Assembly (NCBI GenBank): GCA_949126835.1
Contig: OX421496.1
Coordinates: 17,799,844-17,863,843 of the forward strand
Direction of reading: 5' to 3'
Length of the DNA: 64,000 nt
DNA from: Anisus vortex
Taxonomy: Eukaryota; Mollusca; Gastropoda; Planorbidae
Under the pieces are notes generated by a model. It searched no databases, was not told the DNA's origin, and saw only the letters and a list, made by a program, of their open reading frames with translations. The translations under genes and the position numbers were made by a program. Of the stretch, positions 12,111 to 23,700 are shown one piece after another. Each line of letters begins with the position of its first letter. Within the stretch, counting starts at the first letter, position 1.

Positions 12111-12440
12111 GGATGCTTTTTTTTTTAAACCTTATTTATTGTAAAGCAAACTGCAAACAAACAAATTAACAATCAATGCTCAGTTAATGAACACTTTGTG
12201 ATATTTCATCGCTATCACAAATATCTTTTGAAAAAAAAGTGGCGTTGCACTAAACTTTGTACAAATAAAACTTTGAATATGGAATATGAATATCAGCAAC
12301 AAATGAAAACTGAACATGTTCCAGTTGCCCAAACTATACAGTTGCCCAAACTATACAGTTGTTTTTTTACCTTCTTGATTTCCATGACATGCCAAAGTAT
12401 TTTTTTTATCAGTGATTTGTTCAGTACTTAATTTGTGTTA

Positions 12441-12644
12441 GTGATTGAATTTGATAGTGATTGAATCTGAATCTGATAGTGATTGAATCTGAATCTGATA
12501 GTGATTGTATCTGAATTTGAAAGTGATTGTATCTGAATTTGATAGTGAGTGTATCTGAATCTGATAGTGATCGTATCTGAATTTGATAGTGATTGAATCT
12601 GAATCTGATAGTGATTGTATCTGAATCTGATAGTGATTGAATCT
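12441..12644. repeat. 24-bp minisatellite, about 8.5 copies
   Basis: Unit GTGATTGTATCTGAATCTGA TAGT, with GAATCT/GTATCT and ATTTGA/ATCTGA variants. The first unit is truncated to 18 bp. The length is a multiple of three, so the minus strand stays open across it; I read that open frame as a by-product. It lies in the probable 3' UTR or flank of ataxin-7. Confidence 0.85.
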
Positions 12645-14180
12645 TGTGTGTGCGAGGACAATGATTGATGCTGTGTTGAATATGACTGAAATTGTATGTT
12701 TGAGCTGCTATGAGTATAAAAGTTAAAAAATAATAATATATGTGCTATTTATGTGCAAGAGTTTAAATGAGACAAGGTTTTTATTTTGCATTCAAGACAT
12801 CATTTTTTTGTAACTACTAATTCCCCCCCCCCCCCCCCACTGTCTGGAAATAGTATTAAAATTGAAGTAGCATTTAGTTTAAATTAAAGGATAATAGAGT
12901 TGTAATTAAATAGTTATACTTGGTTAACAAAGTAAATAACTGCTTTATAAAGTGTAACAATTTTACAAAATAAAGATAAGTGTCTAGTTCTGAAATATTT
13001 TAACAGGCATAATACAAAGAAAAAGAAAAATTAAATAACTCACAAGCATCCAATCCAGGTATTTTTATGTATTTTATATTAGAAAAAACAAAAACTTCAA
13101 TTTTAATTTTGTGTAACATTAGACAATCCCAAGATAAGTTTGGTGTTTTGTTGATCTATTAAATCAATTAGCTAAAAAATTTACGATGACTTCTAATCTG
13201 AGACTTGAATGTTTTTTTTAGTTGTTGTGTTGTTGTTTTTTTGGACAGTAGAACTTGTGTGTAATAATTTATTCCCTTTCTTTTCCTTTTTCGTTCTATT
13301 ATTATTTTGTTTCCTCTTGCTCAATACACTTGAGTGAATCTGTCAGTGAGTTTCATATCAAAGCAATGCAGTGTGTGTGTGTGTGTGTGAACCAAAGTAC
13401 TGTTACTATAGCCCAAGTTGATAGTGCACATGAGAATATGCAGGACTACAACATTAAGATGTGGACTAGTTCATACCATATAACAGTTTCATGGAATAGT
13501 TCAAGCAGACAATGTTCCACTAGTGCAGTATTAGAGTTTTTGTTCAAAATATGCTCACTCATACTCATATAGAACAAGTTTAAAAAAAAATAAAAAAATA
13601 AAAAAAAATTTAGTTCAACAAAAACAACACATTTTTTTTTTAATTGAAGACCTTAATATTTTGTTGTTGTTTATAATGTCCATAGTTATAAAGAAAAGTA
13701 TTTTAGTGAGTATCCTTATCTTATGTATTAAAAAATTAATAAAATTTATCTGTTATTTTGTATGATCATATCTGAATACAGTATGTAAAGGCAACATGTT
13801 TAAACACAAGTTAGAGGGGGAGGGGGGGTAAAAAAAAGCTTTATATTAGTACGCTGGTATTTTTTTTTCTCATTATTAAGTAACTAGCATTCCATGTGTC
13901 TGTATTTAACATTCCCATTGGGCTTTGAAAGAAGAGGCTTCGGGTAGGGGTTTGAAAAAATAACAACCTAAAAAATAACTTAGTTAATAGGGAAGAGTAA
14001 CAGAAATTAGTTTATTTTATGATACCCAGTACATATGAATTTTTAGAAATATTTTTAAAATGTATTTTTCCAAAAAGTTTTGTATTTAGAATAGGCTCAG
14101 GAGCTATGTTTTGGAGTACAATACTTACTTTGAAAATGTATACACCATGCAGAAAAAGAGATAATGATTTTAAATAGATT

Positions 14181-14252
14181 TGACTGTAAACGTGAATTGT
14201 TACACTGACTGTAAGGTGAATTGTTACACTGACTGTAAGGTGAATTGATACA
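14181..14252. repeat. 24-bp direct repeat, about 2.5 copies
   Basis: TGAATTGTTACACTGACTGT followed by AAGG is repeated twice and then partially. Short and noncoding. Confidence 0.65.
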
Positions 14253-16587
14253 AAATGTAAGCATGAAGTGAGACTAGAGAATGTAACGTTATGCTTGCAA
14301 TTTATTTTTCCTATGTTATTCTCTCTTTATTGCTTGGTGAATTTAGAACAAAGTTTCAATCTGCTTTACATCTTGTACAGTCTCTTATTTGAAAAGTCCA
14401 TTCTTGAGCAACGTAACCTGTCAATGTGATGATGTATAGTATTGAACTCTCTACCTGCGGTACACCCGAGTTGACAAATTTTCTTTAATTTAACTATTGA
14501 AATACAAAGCTGCAGTTTTCATTTCTTCTCTGTCTTGAACTATAATTTTAATGTGGCCTTGTCACGGTGTCTGTTGTTATCATCATATCTCATGTTTGCA
14601 TGAGCTGTTCAATTTATTTATTTATGCATAAAATATATAAATAATATGTATATATATATCTGTACGTGCGTATGTATGTGTGGAAATGTAAACCACCCAA
14701 GAGTCATTCTGTATGTGTTTCTATGGGTTCATTGAACAACAAATCTTTCAAAACTATTTATACAACATACACATATTTCTTTACATAGTATTTATATAAT
14801 GGAGAATTTAATGTGACACTTAGAAAATATATGGATTTTTAATATAAATCTTGTGAATACATGACAGTAATGGGGGAAAAAACTACTAAATTTTGTGTTG
14901 TAGTTTTTCAACAAAATGTTACAAATAAACCTACAAAAAAAATTCTGACTGATTTTGAAAGTAGAAATCTGGAGTTGGCGGCACTATTGATCAAACTTTC
15001 TCTCTATGTTAGCAATTTTTTTTTATTTGTGCGTCATAAAACTTCAGGTGTAAGTTGAATTTAAAATATTTCAAATAGACTATTAAACTAGATAGCACAT
15101 ATTCTTCTAGTCATACTCTGGTGTGGTTTAGTTTTGTCTAATATCTTCCAGAAAGACATTTCAAATAAACATTCATAACATCTGTTGTAATTACATCAAC
15201 TTTTTTACGTCCTAAAAGCAACTTCAAACATTGAAATATGTAGGAAACTTTTTCGTTTGTCCACTTCCCATTTGTATAGTTATGAGTTGAAGAAATTTTT
15301 GTTAGCTTGTGCGCGTGTGATGTGTTGAAACAATAATTGTAGCCTGAGTTAATTCCCTTGGTTGTGTACAGCTGGCCGGAGCGACTTCACAACCAGTTTG
15401 TATTTATTGTTTGGCGGCACAAATATTTCAAGATGTCGGGTTGATTCCTGCCTCTGAATAGGAGAAATGTACTTAAATAAGTAGAAACCCAATCTGATAT
15501 GTAGGAAGTATAAGAGAGAGTGAATACTGTAGTCCATTCAGTGCATTGTCTGGCAGACCTTTTTACTGGTTAAACTCCACCGTGTTTAAGTGAAACGTTA
15601 CAAAAGTATTATTCATAATGTGACATGTGAATAGAAGAAGTGAATTCTATTTATGCACTACGATGATGTTCAATGTTTCAGATACTTTTTTTCCCCTCCC
15701 AGTAGACATAAAAGAAACTAATGCAATTGTAACATTGAATAAAAAAAAAAGTATTATTGTCATAAAGTGCTTTAAAAATCTAATGGGTTCCCTGAAACTT
15801 ATTTCAATATATGTGACAGAGATTTTTTTAAAATCCTTTAATTGGTGTGACTCAGCTTTGACTTATAAATTTGTTTGTACAAGTCTACCTGTGATTTTAC
15901 TCAAACATTGTTTTCTGGTTTTCTTTCTCTCTCTCTCTCTCTGGCCTTTATGTTTTCACCTGAGTGATGAGAGATTGTGTATCATATGCGCCCCCCCTCC
16001 TATCCCCCCGCAAGGTAAATTTTATGTCTTATTTAAAACTACATTTCATTGGCAGGCTGGTGCAGTGTGCTAGAAGAGTTAGATCTCTTTCATAAAGAGA
16101 AGAGCTGAGCTATACTTGTGATATTTCATGTTTATCAGGGAAGTTTCTTTTTTTTTTTTTGGTTTAAATTTTCCTACAAGCTTTATCCTGAACTAATTAA
16201 AGAACTCGAAATTGTACATAGTTTTGTTATCATCATGCCACTATTGTTGATTTGTTTATTTTTTTTTTCATTGATAATTTTCATTTGTATTGTTTTGGGC
16301 AATAGCCTTGTCAGATTACCGTATGGATATTGAGACAGTAGAAAACAAAATGTGTAAGTTCATGGAAATCCACTTCAGTGTTGGATGGCTCCACCGTGTG
16401 AATATTGTACATATCCTTTTTTTTTATATATCTTATATATTTTCAATACATTCTTACACAATGTGTAATATGTCTTTGTGTAATATGTAATCACATATTT
16501 CATGCACCCATTTCATCATCATTCTCACATGTCATCATAATGTGTATTGTTTTTTTTTCTTGGCAGTGAACTCTATAAAAAATTAAC

Positions 16588-16593
16588 AATAAA
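16588..16593 (+). terminator. ATXN7: Candidate polyadenylation signal AATAAA
   Basis: AATAAATAAA context after a 5.1-kb gene-free stretch downstream of the ataxin-7 stop codon. It could mark the distal end of that transcript; closer AATAAA words exist at about 12264 and 12966. No further evidence in the sequence picks one. Confidence 0.25.
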
Positions 16594-16599
16594 TAAATC

Positions 16600-19509
16600 A
16601 TAAAATTATCTTTGTATAGTTTTATTTGAATTTTGACAGAATTTGAGTTATACATTCATTTTTGTTTTCAATTTATTATTAATATTTTTTTTGAATGCTT
16701 TACTTAAAATGCTTTTAATTAAAAAATAAATGAATATACATTAGAATTTAAAAGAAAAACCGTAAGTGCTATAATATATTTGAGGTTTATCTTCACAATA
16801 TTTAATAAGGACTAATTGGAAACTTTGTGATAACAAAATCAGTATTTATTTTCACCTCTACATCAATGGAAATTTATTTATAGAAATAATTGGGGAAGGG
16901 AAGAGATGGAGAAATGTTTTTGCAAAATAAAAACATTTTAGAAATAGGGCCTTACTGAGTAGGTGATTTCTACAGAGTACCACATCAGAGTATTTGGATG
17001 TCCTACTATAGCCAAAAATCTGGGTACAAATTGAGTTTTGCTATTAAAGGTAAAACATTTTTACTGGATAATCTCCCCTTAACCCCGCCCCCACACTGTC
17101 TGGTTATCATTTTTACTTACAACAATAGCCAGGAGTTAAAAGAGTTTGGCAACACTGATCAGGTTGGGATTATGTATTAAAAAGTATGATATTTATTGAA
17201 ATATTTTTTTCTCATCATTTGTATGCATATATTATTTGCTGAGGTGAAGAGTTAAAAAAAAAAGGATATTTTGGCAAAGGAAAATGTCCAAGGTGATTTC
17301 CAGTTAGGCCCTAGTCAAATCCTAGTTAGGCCTATACAATTATTATTTTTCAATAATATGTTTAGTGAGATTTATATAGGCAAGTGGATTGAGCGTATTA
17401 TTTTACAATGTTTTCAGACCACTTGTACATTATCAAGTATGTATAATAGTTGAGTAAACATAGTGATGTACTCTGTCATCTTGGTCAATTTAAAATTATA
17501 GAAGATTGTGTCTCCACCTCTTCTCTCTCCCAAAAAATATTTGGTAATCAATTATAATAATAACTACATATATTCTTATTACAACAGCTTAACACACATT
17601 AAAATTTCTCTCATTGAAGTTTTGAAATTTTAAAAATATACTTTACAAAAGAATTATTCAATTAAATGATAAATATGTATAAAAAAAACACACACAATTT
17701 ATATTGCATATAATTTTGTAAGTTAAATTAAAAATTGTATAATTTCCATTAGCAAAATTGAAGGTAAATAAATTTAAACAAAGCTGCATTCAACATCAAT
17801 GGACGGATTCATTCCTGTAAAAACCAGTTTTTAAAATATTGTCTGAACTCTCAAATATAAATTCAAAAAAATGTTTGTACAGTATCGCTTATTAAGGAAT
17901 GTTTGTTTTGTAAAGGAAAATAGAATCATTCACCAAAAAGGCTAGAAACATTTTGAGCTGCATTGAAATAGTGAGAAATTTCCAGTTTCATTGAAGTAAT
18001 CAGAAAAAATTCTTATACAGCATGTGAAATACAGCTAGCATCAAATACAGACCCTGCACTGCACTTTTCTGCCAAACATGAACAGAAATCATTTCTTTCT
18101 TTACTAAATTAATTTTGCTGTTCATTCAGTAAAAAGTCAAAGTCTGAAAGATCACAGGGGAAAAAAATCAGGTAAGCTAATTATGCAAAATACTTAATTA
18201 CAAAATACTTATGCGGATCATAATCAGCTTATTTTAAATCATTCATTGAAAAAAATTTATACAAAATAAATATTCTGTGGGGAAATCAGTGAGTTATAAA
18301 TGTTTCATAAAACTCATTTTGGCCACAGCATAAAATGTCAGAGAAAAATCAGCAGATTTTAAATTATGCATAAAATCACATCAAGTGACAGTACGAAAAT
18401 CATTCACAGCAAATGAGCGGGTTCTAAATCTTTCATGAATAAAATGACTTTTGGTCACAGTTTACAAATCTTTCAAAGCTATCAGGCAGACTTCATTTCA
18501 TGAAATTAATTTTGGCATCGATATAAAACACTTTCAAGACAAATCAGCAAGACTAAATTCAAATCAGGGCATAAGATGCAATAATTTTCTACATAAAAAA
18601 AAAGCCTTATAATTCAGTTGTAATTAAACTCCATCAAAATTTAACAGTAACTTGTGTTACTATTTAAGGTGGGTTTCTTTTCAGGGTATTTGAAATTATT
18701 GTTTCTTTTTAAGCATGTTTATTTTTATTCTAAAGTAATCAATAATTTTAAAATTAAATATTAGATAACAGAAATACAAGATAAATATGTATCAATACAA
18801 TCTCATACATTTCTTACCCTTAATATTACAGTTCATACATCAGGATTGGAGAAAAGGAGAGGAGGGGAGGGCAGTCTTAAAATATTACCATGGGCAGATT
18901 ATTCATGTTATCTATTATAAGGGAGACTAACAGTTAAGGAGTGAGACTTAAGAAAAAAGATCTTGCTCAACTTGACAACCTTTCTCACACATGTGCATTA
19001 AGACATTTCAAATACATTTGTACCAAGATCCATCCCATAATGACAGATTAATCATTAAGAATCATTAATAATACAAGTATAGTCTATATTACAGTTCAGC
19101 AGTGTGAGTACCATAGATTTGGTGCTTTCCCCTTATTTGTAAAGGTCAAGCAAAAAAAAACATAGTTTATAAGCACAGAAATGCATAGTTATTGTGTAAA
19201 AGGACAACTAAAATAAACATAATTTTTCAGCAGTGATAAATATATACAATATATGCCTAATATTCAGTCATATTGCTTATACAATTTATGTTTGTTTGTT
19301 TTACATTGTTATCCAAGTTATATATATATTCACTGAATGCAATTAAAGCATCTATTTAATCATATGTATTCACTCATGAAAGGAAGTGAGCATCAGATTA
19401 GTTTTTATGGTATTCAGATCTAGTTAAAATTATTACCAAATTGACAGTAGTCTTAAAAAAAATCTGGCTAACAAAACAAATTCTATAATATAAAATTCAT
19501 GCAGTAAAA
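16600..19509. other. AT-rich convergent intergenic region
   Basis: Lies between the 3' ends of two convergent genes. No exon recognised. A minus-strand AATAAA (plus TTTATT at about 18720) is a candidate polyadenylation signal for the CFAP92 transcript, which would then have a 3' UTR of about 0.8 kb. A decayed tandem repeat occupies about 18160-18560. Confidence 0.45.
18160..18560. repeat. Ancient degenerate tandem repeat, unit roughly 70-95 bp
   Basis: Recurring word order: AATCAG(C/T), then a TTTTAAAT-like word, TTCAT, AAAACTCATTTTGG or variants (ATGACTTTTGG, TTAATTTTGG), and CACAG. It recurs about five times with heavy divergence. The unit length drifts, so the boundaries are approximate. 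Confidence 0.45.
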
Positions 19510-20782
19510 TTAATTTGCCTGTATTGCTATTGGTGTCTTCTGTTGTATAGAAGGGGAATAATTCACCTCCAGGCTTCCAATAATGTCATTTGTTTCCATG
19601 TTCTCCTGATCTGTTTGTATATCAGCTTGGTTAGTAATTTCAGAAGAACCTGACGGCTGGAACTGAAGAGTTTCTGACCTTTGACCTAACGGGGGCAGAG
19701 GCCGACCATAAGGGGACAAAACTGCTGTTCTAAAGAGATGGTTGTCTCTTTCCTCTGGCAGAAGACTGTAAATTGGTCTCTTGCTAAACTTATTACGAGA
19801 TTTGTGATAAACACTGAGAAAAAAAAGATGGAAATATTACAAATACTTCAATAATGAAAGTTAGATGATGATTTGATCAATTATTCTACTTAGGAAAACT
19901 TAGAATTTAAAACGAGACTTTTCTCTTGTAACAATAATTTTATTTCTCTAAGAATGATGAGGCAAAAAGCAAAAAAAACTGTCCACAAAAGAATCACAAG
20001 TAGCAGCTTCCATGTCATTCCAAAGGTCTTGGAGTCAAATATCAAAAGAACACCAGTACTTTTACTTTTAATGAAGGATGTTCCTGAGTATGACTATCAC
20101 TGATAGATGCCTGACATTAGTTGGGAGAAAAGAAAGGTGGCTAAGCAACAGAAACCATAAGAGTGATTTTTTTTCTATTGGTAGTAGTATGTAAAGAATA
20201 GTACTTGTATTTTATTCAGTACAATTTTGTGCAATGGTAAGCAGTACTGTGCATTGATAAGGGTATTTTTAATGAAGGAATTCGGTAGCCAAGACAACCA
20301 CCAGCCACCTTTAAAAATAATGGTATCTATTCTATTACATTTAGCATACACAGAGCTATATTTTCCTATTAAGTTTCCATCATATCTGGGCAGACTGTGG
20401 ATCATCCTCCAGACATAGAAAAATAAATCTAAGAGACCTTTAAAACGCCCAATGCTCAGATGCAAGCAACGAAAACCCATTTGTTTAAATATTCGTCTTT
20501 GACATTACAAGTCAAGGAAGATCAACTTACTTAAAGTCATGACCTTTAAGCTCCTTGAACTTTTCATGCTCGTAATCATGCCTGGGGATGTAGTTGCTTG
20601 GGTAGAAGAGCTGGTTGGCTTTGTCCCCTGGTTTGTAGCCTACAAATCTCCCATCCGCTTTGCTCGTCGCAGGATACAAAGGGACGCCTTGCTCACGAGC
20701 ATAGCTGTCAAGAAGTGGGTCATTGACAACTCCTAGTGCCGGAATATTGTTCACAGGCCCAGCAAACATCAGGGGTCTCCTT
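19510..20782 (-). CDS. CFAP92: CFAP92 last two exons (C-terminus)
   Basis: Exon 20782-20531 encodes MFAGPVNNIPALGVVNDPLL and LFYPSNYIPRHDYEHEKF. Exon 19813-19510 encodes YHKSRNKFSKRPIYSLLPEE, then a polar tail ending PIAIQAN and the stop TAA (19512-19510). The aromatic and basic character resembles segments of axonemal proteins, but I recognise no domain here. The intron between is 717 bp and holds nothing identifiable. Confidence 0.7.
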
Positions 20783-23700
20783 CTGTTTAAAAAAAGGGAT
20801 TAAAGTCTAGTAATTTTTCTTATTATGAGTCTAAATTCTAAATTTATCAAAGTTTTGAGAGACTTTGAGCAATAAAAATTAAACAAACCCTAAAAATATA
20901 GTATTTCATCCAATCTTTTCTTTAAGCTTAAATCTTCCAGAGATTTTGCCCTTTGCCACCCACAAAGATAGAAATAAACAAATGCATTGATAATATAGAT
21001 ATGATACAATGGCAATGTTATGTTTTTTAAGTCCATTATCAATACATTAGGAACTATGGTGTACATTTTTTTATGAATGCACAGTTAATATATAAACAGA
21101 CCTATTTTGTTTATAAACATTTTTGTTATGCACTAGACTTGCAAAGTTAATAGATCTATAAATGATTTAAATCATGCCCGTCTGGTGCATTAAACAGGAA
21201 TTGACCAAAAAGTATAAAGAAAAAACATTTAAAAACTGATATTTTGTAGAATTTGATATAATGTGTTGCCATGGGCTTAAAGCCTAATGCTAAGTTTCAG
21301 TTTAACAGTAGGCTATGATGGGAAGTGGGTCAATAAGCCTTACAAAGGTCCAGTCACCCACCAGCCAGAAACATACATACATACAAAAACAAAGTTAATA
21401 TAAGTGATTTAATAAATACCAAAGCAAACTTTTTAATTATAAATTTGTCAACCAAAGATATTTTACTTTACAACTATATTAAAAAATAACTAATTCAATA
21501 TGTATCTAACATGATTAACAATATGCAAAAATGCAATAATGCAAGCTGCACTGAACATGTTACAACGTGAAGGCATTGAGAGCAGTGCTATTTGGGTGAA
21601 TTTGTCAAATTTTACCAGCACTTTCCCTTTCATCATATTAATTACATTCCATCACCAATTGATGATCACCATAATCAGAACAAACAGAAAAGTTAAAGAA
21701 AATAATCTTTTTTTTAAATTCACCACCATTTACACTTTTAAAGTTATGATCAAAATTACTGCAATAGATTTTTATCACAGTGAATATCTATTGATTGATT
21801 GGCCGATCACAAGTGCCAACTCTTACCTAATAGGATCTTTGAGTAAGCCTTGAAGTCTGTCTATTTGATTACTGGAATAGAAACCCCCAGTTGTCATTTC
21901 TGTCTGAGGCAACAAGCGATGAAAGTGTTGCTGGACATCCTCAACAACTAAACGAGATTTCCAATCTTCCATTTGCCTGTGGACACAAAAACCAATTCGC
22001 CATTACCATAATGCTGAAGTGAATGAGTGTTTGCTTTTCAAATATCGTGAAGTTTATAGTACTACTTTCATTATTTCCAAAATAACCATTTTTTTAAATT
22101 GATAGATCATTGAGTTAAATGTTTTTAACTTGAATAAGCATGTAAAGTACAAATTATGATAAGTTCCACATTTCCGTTACCTTAACTTATGAGATAATTT
22201 TGAGGTTTGCACAAAGCCCTGAAAACCATATATTTTATTTCAACAAATCTCATTTACATATCAAATTGGTCTGAATTGAATCAAGGAAAAGAATATTAAA
22301 CTTGGTATATTTTGTGCATGAATTAATTCATCACTCATATATGATGGACACCTTTTCCAAGTTTAGTGACTTTGAAAAAAGCAATCAAATGAAAACTTTT
22401 TTTTAAAACAAATTAATCAAATGAAAACTTTCTTTAACAAATTAATCAAATGAAAACTTTCTTGAACAAGTTAATCAAATGAAAACTTTCTTATCAAATT
22501 AATGAAATAAAAACTTTCTTGAACAAATTAATCAAATGAAAACATTCTTGAACAAATGAATCAAATGAAAACTTTGAATCATGTGAACAAGAAACAGAAC
22601 CGTGAACAAGAAACAGAACCAATAAACTAACTTTTCTTTGTTTTCTTTCTTATCCTGAACTTCCACCTGCCAGGGAATGTACATTGACATTACATCCTGG
22701 TCATTGAAGTAAGCAGGGGGCTTCCTGTACAGCTCAAGGTCGTCTTGCCTTCTGGACCAAGGGTAGCGTCCTCTGTTGACTGGGGACTCGAGGAGGTTTG
22801 TGTGTAGTGTGTTCTCTCTCCAAGTCTAGATACAAAGTATATATGCACTGTGATAGTGTACTTTTAAATCATTCACTTTTCTAAAGATATTCCCAAAACC
22901 TTTCTTTGCTAGTTCTGTTATCAAGTTACAGGACATCATTCATGGATGGTTTTACTTCTAGATTAGTTGTATGGTAAGTAAAGTATATCTTTCAGACCTT
23001 GTTGTTTCATGGAGCTAGTAAAGCAGCATTCACCATTCTCTGTGGCTGTGGCTTAGAAGTGGATTGTGTGGCCAGCACAATACCCAGATGCCTTCACAGC
23101 TGGGTAGACTCAGGGACACATACAGATCCAGGAAAAACAACTGGATTCAAACCCAAGACTTTAAGGTCTAATCCAAATGCGATGCCACTAGTAATACCAT
23201 GTGCTACTTGACTATCATGTGCCACTAATACTACCATGTGCCACTTGACTACTATGTGCCACTAGACTACCATGTGCCGCTAGTACTACCATGTGCCACT
23301 AAACTACCATGTGCCACTAAACAACCATGTGCACTAAACTACCATGTGCCACTAAACTACCAAGTGCTACTAAACTACAATGTGCCACTAAACTACCATG
23401 TGCCACTAAACAACCATGTGCCACTAAACTACCATGTGCCACTAAACTACCAAGTGCTACTAAACAACCATGTGCCACTAAACTACCATGTGCCACTAAA
23501 CAACCATGTGCCACTAAACTACCATGTGCCACTAAACTACCAAGTGCTACTAAACTACCATGTGCCACTAATCTACCACACAGTACTTGAGAGAAAGAAG
23601 GACACCTACTTCCGTCAACTCCTCCACCCGGGACGTGTGTGGCTGCTTAGGGTGGGCATGGCTTTCCTGGAGGCTCGGCATTCCAGGATAAACCCAGCCA

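Larger units (their letters stand above)
11458..16600 (+). other. ATXN7: Probable long 3' UTR and downstream flank of ataxin-7
   Basis: No coding exon recognised. AATAAA polyadenylation words occur at about 12264, 12966 and 16588. Any of these could end the transcript, so the extent is uncertain. The stretch includes a decayed GHG-type repeat (11980-12110), a 24-bp minisatellite (12441-12644), a homopolymer C tract (about 12823-12838), a (TG)n run near 13374, and small 24-bp repeats at 14181-14252. Confidence 0.4.

Noticed and set aside
12823..12838. Homopolymer C tract, and similar G/C tracts at 48938, 49738, 54968, 56360 and 61170, as functional G-quadruplex sites
   Set aside because: Simple homopolymers, frequent in such genomes and prone to sequencing error. 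Nothing ties them to a gene or promoter.
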